From Acridotheres tristis (Eukaryota; Chordata; Aves; Passeriformes; Sturnidae), in NCBI GenBank assembly GCA_037013685.1, contig CM072919.1, forward strand, positions 53,314,116-53,378,115: DNA of 64,000 nt, given 5' to 3'. Below, one piece after another: positions 22,469-33,940 of this stretch (position 1 is the first letter of the stretch; every line of letters begins with the position of its first letter). The position numbers were made by a program, and so were the translations under genes. The notes below the pieces were generated by a model. It worked only from the letters and a program-made list of their open reading frames with translations, was not told where the DNA came from and made no database searches.

Positions 22469-24140
22469 ATAGAATCGCAAAATCACAGAATCACTAGGTT
22501 GGAAGAGATCTCCAAGATCATCAAGTCCAACCCATGCCCCAACACCTCAACTAAACCATGGCACCCAGTGTCACATCCAATCCTTTTTAAACACATCCAG
22601 GGATGGTGACTCCACCACTTCCCCAGGCAGACAATTCCAGTACTTTATTATTCTTTCAGTGGAAAACTTTTCTTAATATCCAACCTGTGTCTCCCTTGGC
22701 ACAGTTTGAGACTGTGTCCTCAGTTGCTACTGGAGAAAGAGACCAACCCCACCTGACCACAACCACCTTCCAGGGAGTTGTAGAGAGTGATAAGGTCACC
22801 TCTGAGTCTCCTTTTCTCCAGGCTAAACAACCCCAGCTCCCTCAGCTGTTCCTCACAGGGCTTGTGTTCCAAACCCCTCACCAGCCTCGTTGCCTGCTCT
22901 GGACACACTCAAGTGTCTCAAGGTCCTTCCTAAACTGAGGGGCCAGAACTGGACACAGCACTCAGGATGTGACCTCACCCATGCTGAGTACAGGGGAAGA
23001 ATGATCTCCCTGCTCCTGCTGGCCACACTGCTCCTGACACAGGCCAGGATGCCAGTGGCCTTCTTGGCCACCAGGGCACACTGCTGGCTCATGCTCAGCT
23101 GGCTGTGGGCCAGCACCCCCAGGTCCCTTTCTGCCTGGGCACTGTCCAGCCACACCAGCCCCAGCCTGTAACGCTGCAGGGGGGTTATTGTGGCCAAAAT
23201 GCAGGACTCAGCACTTGGACTTACTAAACGTCATCCCAATGGACCCTGTCCATCCATCCAACCATTCCAGGTCTCTCTGCAGAGCACTCCTACTTTCCAA
23301 GAGATCAGCACATGCTCCCAGCTTAGTGTCATCTGCAAATTTACTAATGAAAGACTCAATACCCTCATCCATGTAATCAATAAAAATATTGAACAGAACT
23401 GGCCCCAGCACAGACCCCTCAGGGACACCACTGGTGATGATCCCCAGCTGGATGCAGCACCATTCACCACTCTGTGGGCCTGGCCATCCAGCCAGTTCTT
23501 ACCCCAGCACAGAGTGCTCCTGTCCAAGCCATGGGCTGCAGCTTTTCCAGGAGTGTGCTGTGGGAGACAGTGTCAAAGGCTTTGCTGGAGTCCAGGTACA
23601 ACATCCACAGCCTTTCCTGCATCCACCCGCTGGGTCACCTGGTCATAAAAGGAGATCAGGTTGGTCAAACACGACCTGCCCCTCCTAAACCCAGGCTGGC
23701 TGGGTCTGATACTCCAGCCATCCTGTAAGTGCTGTGTGATGACACCCAGTATAAACTGTTCCATTATCTTGCCAGGTACTGAGGTCAGGCTGACTGGCCT
23801 GTAATTACCAGGATCCTCCTTCCCACCCTTTTATTGAATGGGAGTCACATTGGCCAACTTCCAGTCATCTGGAACCTCCCCAGTGAGCCAGGACTGTTGG
23901 TAAATGATGGAGAGCAGCTTCACAAACTCGTCTGCCAGCTCCTTCATCATCCTGGGGTGGATTCCATCTGGTCCCATAGATTTATGAATATCCAAGCATC
24001 TCAGCAGTTCTCTGGCTGCCTCCTCTTTGATAACAAGGGGACCATTCTACTCCCTGATACCTTCTGCCAACCCAGGAGGACAGTTGTCCTGAGGACAAGC
24101 CATCTTCCCACTGAAGACTGAGGCAAAGAAGGCGTTAAGC
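22469..24140 (-). mobile_element. CR1 LINE, 5'-truncated, relatively well preserved
   Basis: In plus-strand reading the copy begins with the reversed CR1 tail (catagaatcgcaaaatcacag, then aatcactaggttggaagag). The minus strand then encodes ORF2 C-terminal parts in several frames. At 22853-23197 lies the region after RT ([14 protein letters not shown], with [20 protein letters not shown]). At 23208-23411 lies the palm with the intact FADDTKLG box. At 23573-23764 lies GFRRGRSCLTNLISFYDQVT. Motifs are better preserved than in the copy at 12150, so it is younger. It is 5'-truncated at about 24140, which is normal for CR1. At least two frameshifts make it inactive. Confidence 0.9.
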
Positions 24141-24164
24141 ATGGTTTGTGTGGCTAAGAATGGT

Positions 24165-24610
24165 TTGTATTAGAAGGGATCTTAAAGATTCTTCCATTCC
24201 AGACTCATTGCCATGGGCAGGGACAGCTTCCACTAGACCAGGTTGCTTGGAGCTCCATCCAACCTGGTCTTGAACACTACCAAGGATGGGGCATCTACAG
24301 CTTCTCTGGGCAACCTGTTTCTGTGCCTCAGCAAGAAGGAATTTCTTTCTAGTATCTTACCTAAATCTACTGTCCTTTAGTTTGAAGCCATTCCCCCTTG
24401 TCCTGCCACTAGAAGCCCTTGTAAGAAGTCCCTCTCCAGCTTTCTTCTAGAGCTCCCTTACACACTGGAAGACTGCTTTAATATCTCCCCAGAGGCTTCT
24501 CTTCTCCAGGCTGAGTAAGTCTCTCTCAGCATGTTCTCATAGCAGCTATGTTTCATCCCTCTGATCATATTTCTGGCCTTCCTCTGGACCTGCTTCAACA
24601 AGTCCATGTC
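24165..24610 (-). mobile_element. CR1 LINE, 3' UTR fragment
   Basis: A second CR1 3' end follows on the same strand: gggatcttaaagattcttcc, the 'ccaacctggtcttgaacac' region, 'gggcaacctg', and then 'ttccccc ttgtcctgccact'. It is truncated after 'ctggacctgcttcaacaagtcc'. It lies 24 bases from the truncated 5' end of the previous copy. Confidence 0.85.
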
Positions 24611-25744
24611 CTTTTTATGTTGGAGCTCCAGTTACATTATTTATAATGTTTCCATAAGTCATCCATTCATAGATGCAGACAAAAAATATCTCATTTTACC
24701 TTCTTCAGTCATGAGGAAGATACTTGGGCTTAAAAGCACAGTTTCTTTAGTTTCTTGGAGCAGATTCAAAACTGACCAAAACTCAGGTGTTCCCAACTTC
24801 GTTGATTGTTTAAGGTTTCCCTCCTGCAGTGATTTAAATTGAACTGGCAAACTCAAAGATGAAAACAGGCATACTTTCATCTTATTTCCATTGTTTATGA
24901 CAGATTGGGTGGTGCTTGGAGGAAGGTGCATGTATAAACAAGCTCTAAGGTAAAATATTGGCAAGTCTGCAGGTGCTGAAAATTGAGCATACATCATGCT
25001 GAAATGATGCTTCTTCAACAGAGAAAAACAATCTTTGTAGATGTTTGTCTCAGAGATGTTTTACAAGATGCCTAAGGTTTTTGGAAGAATACAGATGCCA
25101 GACTTGTTAAACTTTCTCTAAATATTAACCTCTACCCACTGAAAGTGAAATTACATGTGCTAACTAGTAATTCCCTACTCTCAATAGGGAAAATGCGTTC
25201 ATTAGTTTTGTTTAATTGAAATGTGTTAAGTAAATTTAGAAGAAACTCAGCCATTTTTCCTTCCCTACAAGTTCTTCACCACTGCTGTAACAATGTTTTC
25301 CACAGTCCTCAGATTTACAAGAGGTTATTTTTCTTGCAATGCTGAAAAATGAGAATTTGCTTCAGCTACTGCTCAACCTTTTCTATTGTGAACCTTCCTT
25401 TCCAAAAGTGTATCCAACTTCCTGAATCTCTCTGATCATGGGACATCGTGTGCTACACTTAGTTTTATATGCTGAACAGGTATTTTCCTAACTTTTACAA
25501 GTACTTGAATAATTTTAATTTCATTCTGTTGTGAATTTAAGTCACAGATTTGGGTAAATATGATATTAACTAGCATTTTCCCTTTCTCTATAATTTTTGG
25601 AAAAAGAGCAAGTATTGCCCTTGTTTTGCAGGCTGGCAGTCAGGACAGACTTGTTAAGTCATTTAACACAGAAGAGTTTAGGCACTGAGAAACTAAGTGT
25701 AAACATGGAACCCATGGGGGTAACTGAATCCTGCCACTGAGGCT
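24611..25744. other. Non-coding stretch, nothing recognised
   Basis: About 1.1 kb of AT-rich DNA. The minus strand has a 119-codon frame at 24659-25018 with no recognisable domain, which I treat as chance. Confidence 0.5.
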
Positions 25745-26400
25745 GGTGGGCATTTATAGCAGAGTCAGGTACAGCAGGTTGCTCAGTGCTGTGTCTGTTT
25801 GGTTTGAATGTCTCTAGGGACAGAGACTACCAGCCTCTCTGGACAACCTATTCTTGTGTTTGATCAGCCTCACAAGCAATTTTTTTTCCTCATGGTTAAA
25901 TGGAACATCTTAGTTTGATTTGTGCTTACTGCCTCCTCTTCATTCACTGGATATTACTGGGAAGAGTCTGACTCCGTTTTCTTCATTCTCTTCTGTTGGG
26001 TGTTTGTACACATTTATAAGACCCTCCTGAGACTTCTCCAGGTTCCAGCTCTCTCAGCCTCCCTTTCTGTAAAAGGTGCTCCATTCCCTTCATTGTGTTT
26101 GTGGTGTGTCATCAAACTCACTCCAGGATGTTCAGTGTGGCCTAGACCTGGACCTAGCATCTGCATCACCACTGCTGAGCAGTGACAAAAGATCTCATCA
26201 CTTGACTTACTGGCAGTGCTCTTCCTAAAGCAACCCAGGGTACCATGGGCCTTTTATTTTCTCAGGGGCACACAGCTGGCTCGTGGCTTGTTGTCGATTC
26301 AGACCGCTGGCACATTTTCTGACAGGCTGCTCTTCAGCTGTTAAGCCCCTGTGTGTAGCCCCACTGTGTGGCGGACTCGTGTATGTCTAGTTTGTACATA
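25745..26400 (-). mobile_element. Strongly decayed CR1 fragment
   Basis: Plus-strand reading keeps the order of CR1 3' features with many substitutions: aggttgctcag, tgtctctagggacagag, ggacaacctattc, cctcatggttaaatggaac, ctgggaagagtctgactcc, and cacacagctggctcgtgg. This is an ancient copy of a subfamily different from the two upstream. The right limit is approximate. Confidence 0.65.
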
Positions 26401-27651
26401 GACCTTTCTCAGGAGCCTGAGTTTTCATGTCAGGTACTCTAGGAATGTATCCGCATCTAGGCTGGAGCTGGCTTGACAGGTCTGAGGACTGCTTTTCAGG
26501 TCATGCCTGAGCCTGCTCAGAGGTTCTTTGATAAGTTATGCTGTGCCTACAGCTCCAAAGGGATCCAATGCTCTGACTGTGTTTTTACCACACACCTGAA
26601 TGTGTACTGCTGTCAATGAATCATCCCACAAGAGAGCAGCTGTGGTCATTTTAATTCTGAAATACAGCTGGCAGTCCAGCTAACTATTTTTTCTTTCTTC
26701 TTATTTTTCCTTTTATTCTTTTTTATCTTTTTTTTTTTTTTTTTTCCTTTTTATGCAACAGGACTTGTTCAGCAAACAAGGAACCAGGTTTCTTGGTCTT
26801 CTGCAATTTCAGGGAGTTCAAAATCACAGCTTCCGGAGAACCCAAGTTGAAATTAACTCATTTCCTTTTTGAGCCAGTGCATACATGCTGTTGATCAGCC
26901 CTAGCATGATAGTACTTTTAAGAGCTCAGTTAGGCTGGATGATGTTTGTAGGCCTGCAGGAACAAGCTGTCTTCCCAGAGGTGTTCTGATACCATGGCAA
27001 CTGTCACTTTAGAAGCAGACAGATAGCAACCCAAGCCCCTGAGCCATCCCATTGCCCAGAACTACTGAGGCTTCACTAGTTCTAGTAAACATTAGAGGCT
27101 GCACTAAGACTGATGTGATCAACTGCACTCTCATGTCTTCAAAGGCATTGGTCCCACTGTTACCCTCACTAAAATTACTATTTCAGTGACAGTGAAATAA
27201 TTCCTCTCAAGTACAAATTACTTAGAAGCTTTTGGATAGAACTTAACTGTACAAGTTAAACCTATTTATCACAGCTATGATCAGTGAACTGAAGACAGTA
27301 AGGCAATCTAATTTTACTGTTTTATTAAGATGTAAAAGTTGGGCATGGCTACACTACAGGTAAATTCCTATAGAGATCTTCCATTGCAAACACAAGATAC
27401 TGTCCAGGGAAGCAGGACCAGGCTATATTAGAAAAATTAATTTCAAGCAATTTACATCTGTTCATTGCAAAAGCAACTTGTCTTGCAGCCACTACATCAA
27501 GAGAGATAGAGAGGCATTTGTCTTTGTTCTGAAAATGTAACATAACAGTGAAAAGCAAGGGGGATGTCAAAGGCCAGACTAAGAGGACTCTCATGGGTTT
27601 GCCAGATAGGTCAGAGTTAGGATTGTCTGCCAGTTACTGATCCGAAACCTT
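26401..27651. other. Non-coding stretch with pyrimidine tract
   Basis: It contains a pyrimidine-rich, T-dominated tract at about 26685-26756, including a run of roughly 20 T. Otherwise no gene or repeat is recognised. Confidence 0.5.
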
Positions 27652-28190
27652 TGCACTAGGTCTGACTGGGATGAAGGTAATTTTCACCATAACAACTCCC
27701 GTGGTGCTCCTGTGATAACAGACCAACATTTCAGATACTGCTGAACAGCATTTGTGCAGCATGAAAGCATTCTCTTCTCAGTTACCCCCAGTGAATAGAT
27801 TGGAGTGTGTGAGAGGTAGGGAGAGGACAAAACTAGGCATATGATCCAAACTGACCAAAGAGATTTTCCATGCCCTACAATGTCATGCTCAGCAATAAAA
27901 GAGAGGAGAGAGTGGAGTTAGGTAGGTTGGCTATCTATTGCTTGGGAGATGATGGGGCATCAGTCTAGAATGGGAGGTGCTTAGTGATTGTTTTTGTATC
28001 ATGAGGTCTGTTTTTTTTCTCTATATCTTCTTTAATTTTTCCATTGTCTGTCAAAATGTTCTTACCTTTACCCATGAATTTTCTGGGGTTTGCTCTTTCC
28101 TTTTCTCCTTTCCCATAAAACTGTCTTTAGGGGTAGGGAAGGAAGGAAGTGTCTGTGTGGTGCTTAGGTGCCCCCAACAGTTTAGCCAAA
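27652..28190 (+). mobile_element. Solo LTR, avian ERV family, copy 1
   Basis: This resembles a common bird LTR read on the plus strand. Marks in order are: ctgactgggatgaaggtaat, 'gtgatgataacac'-like tract, 'ccaaactgaccaaagagat', 'atgtcatgctcagcaataaaag' (TATA-like region), 'cccataaaactgtcttta', 'cccatgaattttct', and 'gtgtggtgcttaggtgcc'. Each mark is shared with the copy at 28949. Ends are approximate and no target-site duplication is clear. Internal retroviral sequence is absent on both sides. Confidence 0.65.
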
Positions 28191-28948
28191 ATAAATATAT
28201 AAATATCATATAAATATAACTCATATAAATTTCAATTTTCAGGACAACTCTCTAGGTGTGTGTTTAAAACCCGTGAATTAATGGAATCAAAGCTTTTTGT
28301 AGAACAGTTTTGTGCTCTAAAGTCCATGGAAGCAGGGATCATTGAACAGGCAGAGAAATTCCTCATATTTTCTGGAGAGCGCCCTGTGGAGTGAGGCACG
28401 GCCTCTGAATCACTCCAGTCCTTGTCTTGCCTTCTTTGTCTTTCATAGTCAATGGTGGTGTCTGATGAGACAGCCTTTAAACAACAGCCACCATGAGGCT
28501 TCTATCAAGCAAGATCAAGACTGCTAATGGCACTTTGCTTCCTTATTTCAAACCATTGTGTTCTTTCTAGCCTGAAAGTTTTACTGCCCATTTGTGGATT
28601 TCATGTTTCAAGGAAGGCATTCCTTTCTCCTAAGAAAAAGCTGGAAATGTGAGGAAAACTGCAAAACCATCATTTTGAATATCAAATAGTCTAAATATTT
28701 GCCTGGTTTAGTGGTGGAAAAAATAATTCTCAGAGAGAGGTTCCATGCCAATAAAAAGCTGGTTAAGGAAGTAGAAAATGTATTTATATGTTCACTTCCC
28801 ATTGGTCCTCCAATAAGAAGCTGCTCTAGTGTGTTTTCCTTGCAGTGCAGGAATATGCCAGTGCATCTCTGCATTATCTGAATGCAGGGTCAAGTCCTAT
28901 ACTTGCTAAGGATTGAATATAGGGAGCACAGACACAAAGGTAAACGTT
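28191..28948. other. Spacer between two related LTRs
   Basis: This stretch of 758 bases shows no gag or pol similarity by eye, and begins with AT-rich ATATAAAT repeats (28191-28225). It argues against the two LTRs being the ends of one intact provirus. Confidence 0.5.
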
Positions 28949-29464
28949 ATACAGGGCCTGACTGGGATGGAGTTTAATTTTCTTCCATGCTGCTCTGTTT
29001 CGGATTTGTGACTAAAGCAGTGGTGATGGCACAGTTGTGGCTTTCTCTTTTCCCAGTTCTGCCTCAGTAACAAGAAAGTTGGGGGAGCATGAGATATTGG
29101 GAGAGGATGTAACCAGGACAGTTGACCCAAACTGACCAAAAGGATATCCCATGCCACAAAATATAATGGGTGGGGAGGGTTTGGGGTTTTTTTGAGTGTA
29201 GACATTGCTTGGAGACTAACCAGGTGTCAGTATCAGTGTGTTTGTGGGAGGTGAATGGCTTCTTCACATCACTTGCTTTTGTTTTATTCTTGTTTATTGT
29301 TGTTTTCTTTCTTCTTCCTTATTCCTTCCTGTTTAAACTATTTTTATCTCAACCCCTGAATTTTCTTGCTTTTGTTCTTCCTATTCTCCCCTTGTCCAAC
29401 AGTGGGGGAGTGATAAAGTGGTTGTGTGGAACTGACATGATGACCAGGGTTAATCCACAACGCA
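28949..29464 (+). mobile_element. Solo LTR, avian ERV family, copy 2
   Basis: Same orientation and family as the copy at 27652. Shared marks are: gcctgactgggatgg, ccaaactgaccaaaaggat, atcccatgcc, tatctcaacccctgaatttt, 'gggggagtgataaagtgg' and an end at ggttaatccacaac. The promoter region near 29155 lacks the AATAAAAG seen in copy 1, and a G/T-rich segment follows. Ends are approximate. Confidence 0.65.
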
Positions 29465-32374
29465 TCCTAAAATAACAGTCATCTGTGACACCTGCCAGGC
29501 AGAACTCACACAAGACCTGATCTTCACTCATATGCATGAAGTTACTAATGGCTTAAATATTCGTTGTATAAGGCCCCAAAAGAGAAAAGAGGTATTGAGG
29601 CTTCTGAGAGGAAGAATGGCACGGGTGAGTCCTAAACTTTTAAATAAAATCATTTTTTTATAATAGGCAAATCATACATACACTGTGTGTCTTTACAACT
29701 GCTTTTATACAGGCACTTTCTGATCCAGTTTGCATGTAGCCATCAATCCCCTCCAGAAAAGATCTCATTTGAAAGCTTGTCTATTGAATTGTGACTGGTA
29801 TCTCCATAATGACATTTTTTAACAAGTTGTGGCAGGATGTCCCCTTGCCCTAGGAGGACATATCTGTTGCCTATCAGCTGAGTCAGTAGCTCAGGGCATC
29901 TTCCCCCTCACATGCATTCGCTAATTGCTGAAATAACTCAATCAGGACAGCTTGTCTTGTAGCAAGTATTTCAGCACCATGGAGGTGACGTTCCCAGCTG
30001 ACAATAAATATCTTGCCTTGAGAGCAAGACTGTAGGAAGATAAGTTTGAATTTCTGACTGACTGACACTTCACTTTACAAGCTATAAAAGCTTTCACAAA
30101 GCAGACATCTTCTGCACATTCCCTGGTAATATGTGGAGATCTCTCCTCAAGGTTTGGGGCGCCTGTCTTGAGTTACTCTCTTGAATATTGAATGAAAGGT
30201 CTCTGTGGATCCCATCACCAGTTTGGTGGTAAGTTACATTTACTCCTAATCTATACTATTTCTGTGCTAGGTGTTATATAGGTACCTTTATGTCGTTCAC
30301 TGTTTTATGTAATCTATTAGTAGTTCTTTTATTTTATCCTGTGTAGGAAGTAACTCTGTTCAAGGCCTTTTGTTTGTTAATCTCCTGTCTATTTAATAAA
30401 TAACCCGTTTTAGAATAGACCTGATCTGCCATTCTTGAGAACTTATGAGCCAGAGTGATTTAGGTGCACATCTCCTAAGTAGAGCTGCTGTGGAGAATCT
30501 GAGCCTAAGGCTGGGCTTGTTCAAAGCTCTCACCTGATCCATAAGACAAGTGTATGAAAAGACTTGCATCTGAAAAGGCACCAAGGCATTTACATTGTTA
30601 AAAAGCATTCAATATTTTTTACTTCCTTGACAGAACAACCATATATCAATAACGAGGGAAAAAACTAGCTTGGCTTTAAATAAAAGGTTTTCTTCATAAC
30701 TAAATAGAAAATTTGAATGCTGAACTTGGGCAAATGGTGTAATGTATCTGTTTATTTCTAGTTCTGTGGAGAGGTCAGTGATATCTACATTGCAATGCTG
30801 CCTTAGTATAGCACTGTATAATAAACATTTCTCACCATTTGCTAGAATTAGTGTTACACAGCCACTAATACATTACCTCGGGTGCACTATCCCAGAAAAT
30901 ACTAAAATGTGAATATTTCTCACTTGAGAAAGCTGAGACATCACCTTAGTATTTTTCTACTTGATTTAATGTGCTCTAACCAATATCCTGTCAAGCTGAC
31001 ATTTGAATGCAGATAACATTGGTGTGTGTGTATATATATATGTGTGTACATAAAATAAACATTTTGATACTATTGAGAAGAGATACAATATGAGTAGTTT
31101 ACCAAAGACTACACATAGTGAGCATGAAAATATATTTTTGGAGCAACAAGCACAGATCTTTCAATATGCATTATTACCTTTGTATGGTGAATTAGAGTTA
31201 ACTGGACACTTATTAGACAGTGTTAAACATAGCCTTGGGATAGTTACATGACATGTACCTGAATTATAGCATAAACAAGTGATTCTGCATGAGTTTTTGA
31301 TTGGATTCAAGATCAGAATATGCAAAAGCAATCAGAACCGAGCTGGATGTTGTTCAGGAGATCCTGCTCTGGTTTTTAATCGCAGGTTCAGAATTGAACA
31401 TAATTCCAAAATTGTGGTGAAGTTTCTTGACTTGATTTATGAAAATGAAAAATGATCCATGGCCTCTAGCCTGAAAGATGTATCTCCTTCTATCCCTTCC
31501 TGTGTCAGCTGAGCTCGACTGGCAAACTTAGGTTCAATCTACTCCAGTATCTACAAGATATGGAGATGTTAGCAAGGTCTATTCAGCTTTGGTCTTGTTT
31601 CCCTGTCACAGTGGCAGGTACATCTATAAAATCACATCTTTCTGTTTACTTGCTTACACTTTTTGTCCACATCCACTGAGCTGACATATGCTTTTACCTC
31701 TTGATAAAACAGTTTGAGCTAGAAATCAATGCTGATATGAAAACTCATAAAAGCAGCTTGAAATCCACTCTGTTGAGTGCAAATCCATTTTCTTTTAATG
31801 AAGGCACACCTGCTTACAGAAGTGATGAATGTGGCAATGTGACAAGACATAAGTATGTGTTTAACTGTAAGTATGTGCTTACATTTCCAAGCACTCTCAG
31901 GCTTAAAGTGTGTGTTCATTTGAGCTGAGAATTCTATTGCTGATTCTTATAACTGTGAAGAAAGCTGCTAAACTGATGATGCAATAGGAACTGAGATGGC
32001 AATAACTATGTGTGTGTCATCTTAAAAAATAGATACTTTTCCCCTTGCTGTGCTTGTAAATGCCATGATAGAAGAGAACATCGCTTTCCAGGCTATTTAT
32101 TTGTTTCTTAGTTAGTTTGTTTGTTGTTAGGATTCATGAAACAGATGCGGATAATAGCAGTATTTTCTTCTGTTTTTGGGTATTTCAGCAGGTGTTTATG
32201 GACAAGGTTAGCCTGATGACTGGTTTTGTAAGAGTATAAGGGAATCTAATGAAGGAATTTCAATCACTAGGAAAGGGAATCAATGTCTGTCAGATTTCTT
32301 CAGGGCTTCCAAGCAATGTTGTATACTTTTGACTATTGCTGTAGTATGAAGAAGATGCTTCCTTCTCCCTGCAG
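29465..32374. other. Non-coding stretch with a TG/TA microsatellite
   Basis: No gene recognised. A mixed (TG)n(TA)n(TG)n microsatellite lies at about 31021-31048. A 75-codon plus-strand frame at 31701-31928 has no recognisable domain. Confidence 0.5.
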
Positions 32375-33940
32375 AGGTAGCACCACTGAAAGAACAAGAT
32401 GAGATGCACTTGTTCTCTTATTTTCTTCAGGTGTAATTGAAGAGGTTTCAGGTTTCAGGCAGTGAGGGCTGTGACTGAAAAACGTGTAGCATCGTGCAGT
32501 TTGAGCTAAATTACATCCATGCTATGAATTAAGCATAGACTTCATTGTACGTTTTGCCCAGGCATGTTCAGCAACAGCACTTCTTTAGGAAGGCAGTACA
32601 AGGATGCTGTATTAGACTGACCTCCACAATACTGGAAGGAAAAAGTGTGATCCTGCATCATGAATTAACTAAGGTGAGCTGTTTCCTTTACATGTTCCGG
32701 AGGGCTGGACATGTTCATACCAAGGGTAAGTCCTCACAGATCTGTACAAAGCTGTAGTCTTTCAGAAAATGATGTGAGTATTTTGCAGTCTCGGGTTTTT
32801 TTCAGGTTGCCCAACAGTATTTTTCTTTGAAAGAGAATGTTTGCTTTGAGCTAGCCCTGCTTATGTCTGTGGTCCATCTCCTTCCAGACTGGGTGAAGCC
32901 CATTTTCTCTGTCTGCACATTCTTCTCCCATCTTTTGCATTTGAATGTTGCCTGGCCACTGTCTCGTGATTTTTGTTTTAATCACTGCTTTTACCTCCTT
33001 AGTCATTATTGCACCATGCATTGTGAAATGTTGATAGGATTGGAAGTCACTGTGTGCGTAATAAGATATTTTTTATTTTGTATTGCAATAATAGAAATAT
33101 TTTCTTAGGGTATCTTTTCTATTACATATTACACAGAGTGATTCGTTGTTACAGTGTACTCCTTGCATTTCAGAATGCCATGCGCTGGATCAAATGTTAC
33201 TCTGATGATGTGAGAAGTGCCTTTACCACAGTTTCTGATGCATTTACACCCCTACCAGGTGATACATTCTGTTGAACCAAGTCTGAAATGGTACATTTTC
33301 TATCAGTACACTTTTGCTTGAGAATGTATTGCACGTCTGCTTTGAGTATTACAGCATGAAGAAAGAACTGGATCAACTTTATCATATTCACAATGAGAAA
33401 AGAAAATAAATGCATGCTGTATATGAATGTAAATAAGAATGCATGAATTCTTTAGTTATAGCAGTGCATAATAAATTGTTCGTTGTTTCCTGAGCTATCC
33501 CAAAATACAAGTTACAGAACAGATAACAAGTGAAAGCTTAAAGTGTCTGAAGATAATAGCTTAGGTAGCACTGCATTCATAAACAGAGAACACTTACACT
33601 AAACATCAGCATGAATTTTTTCCCCCCATTTGGGGAAATCTATTAATAGCTTTCTTATTTCCATTCTGGCTGAATTTTCTGCAATTTGTGTGGCTCTGGC
33701 ATCATTACATTTCAGTTTCTTTCTACTATTGTGTCTATAGCCTTACTTATCCATCATTTTGTTTGGCCCCCCATTTCAGACGTTAGATGTAAGCTGGGAT
33801 ATTTACCTTGGCTATCACAATTTGGAAGAGTCACTCAGAATGCTGTGGCAATGCTCTTCAAGAGGTGGACAGAGGCCTTCAGTCTGATTCAATTGTTCCC
33901 TTCATTCTCCCCTCCACGAACAGTTGCTACAGAAATTTAG
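32375..33940 (+). other. Candidate chain of four exons, phase-compatible, unproven
   Basis: Four AG..GT-bounded segments can be joined in one frame: 32375-32430 (56 nt, preceded by ttccttctccctgcag), 32572-32673 (102 nt, phase 0/0, donor aaggtgagct), 33174-33258 (85 nt, preceded by ctccttgcatttcag, donor ccaggtgata), and 33780-33940 (preceded by gccccccatttcag, ending in TAG). Pieces of the translation are LKEQDEMHLFSYFLQ, LEGKSVILHHELTK, NAMRWIKCYSDDVRSAFTTV and RVTQNAVAMLFKRWTEAF. An AATAAA follows the stop at 34034. I do not recognise the protein. Short open segments between good splice consensus sites also occur by chance, so this is a hypothesis. Confidence 0.15.

Noticed and set aside
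22603..24121. Plus-strand frames of 78-152 codons
   Set aside because: Antisense to the younger CR1 ORF2.
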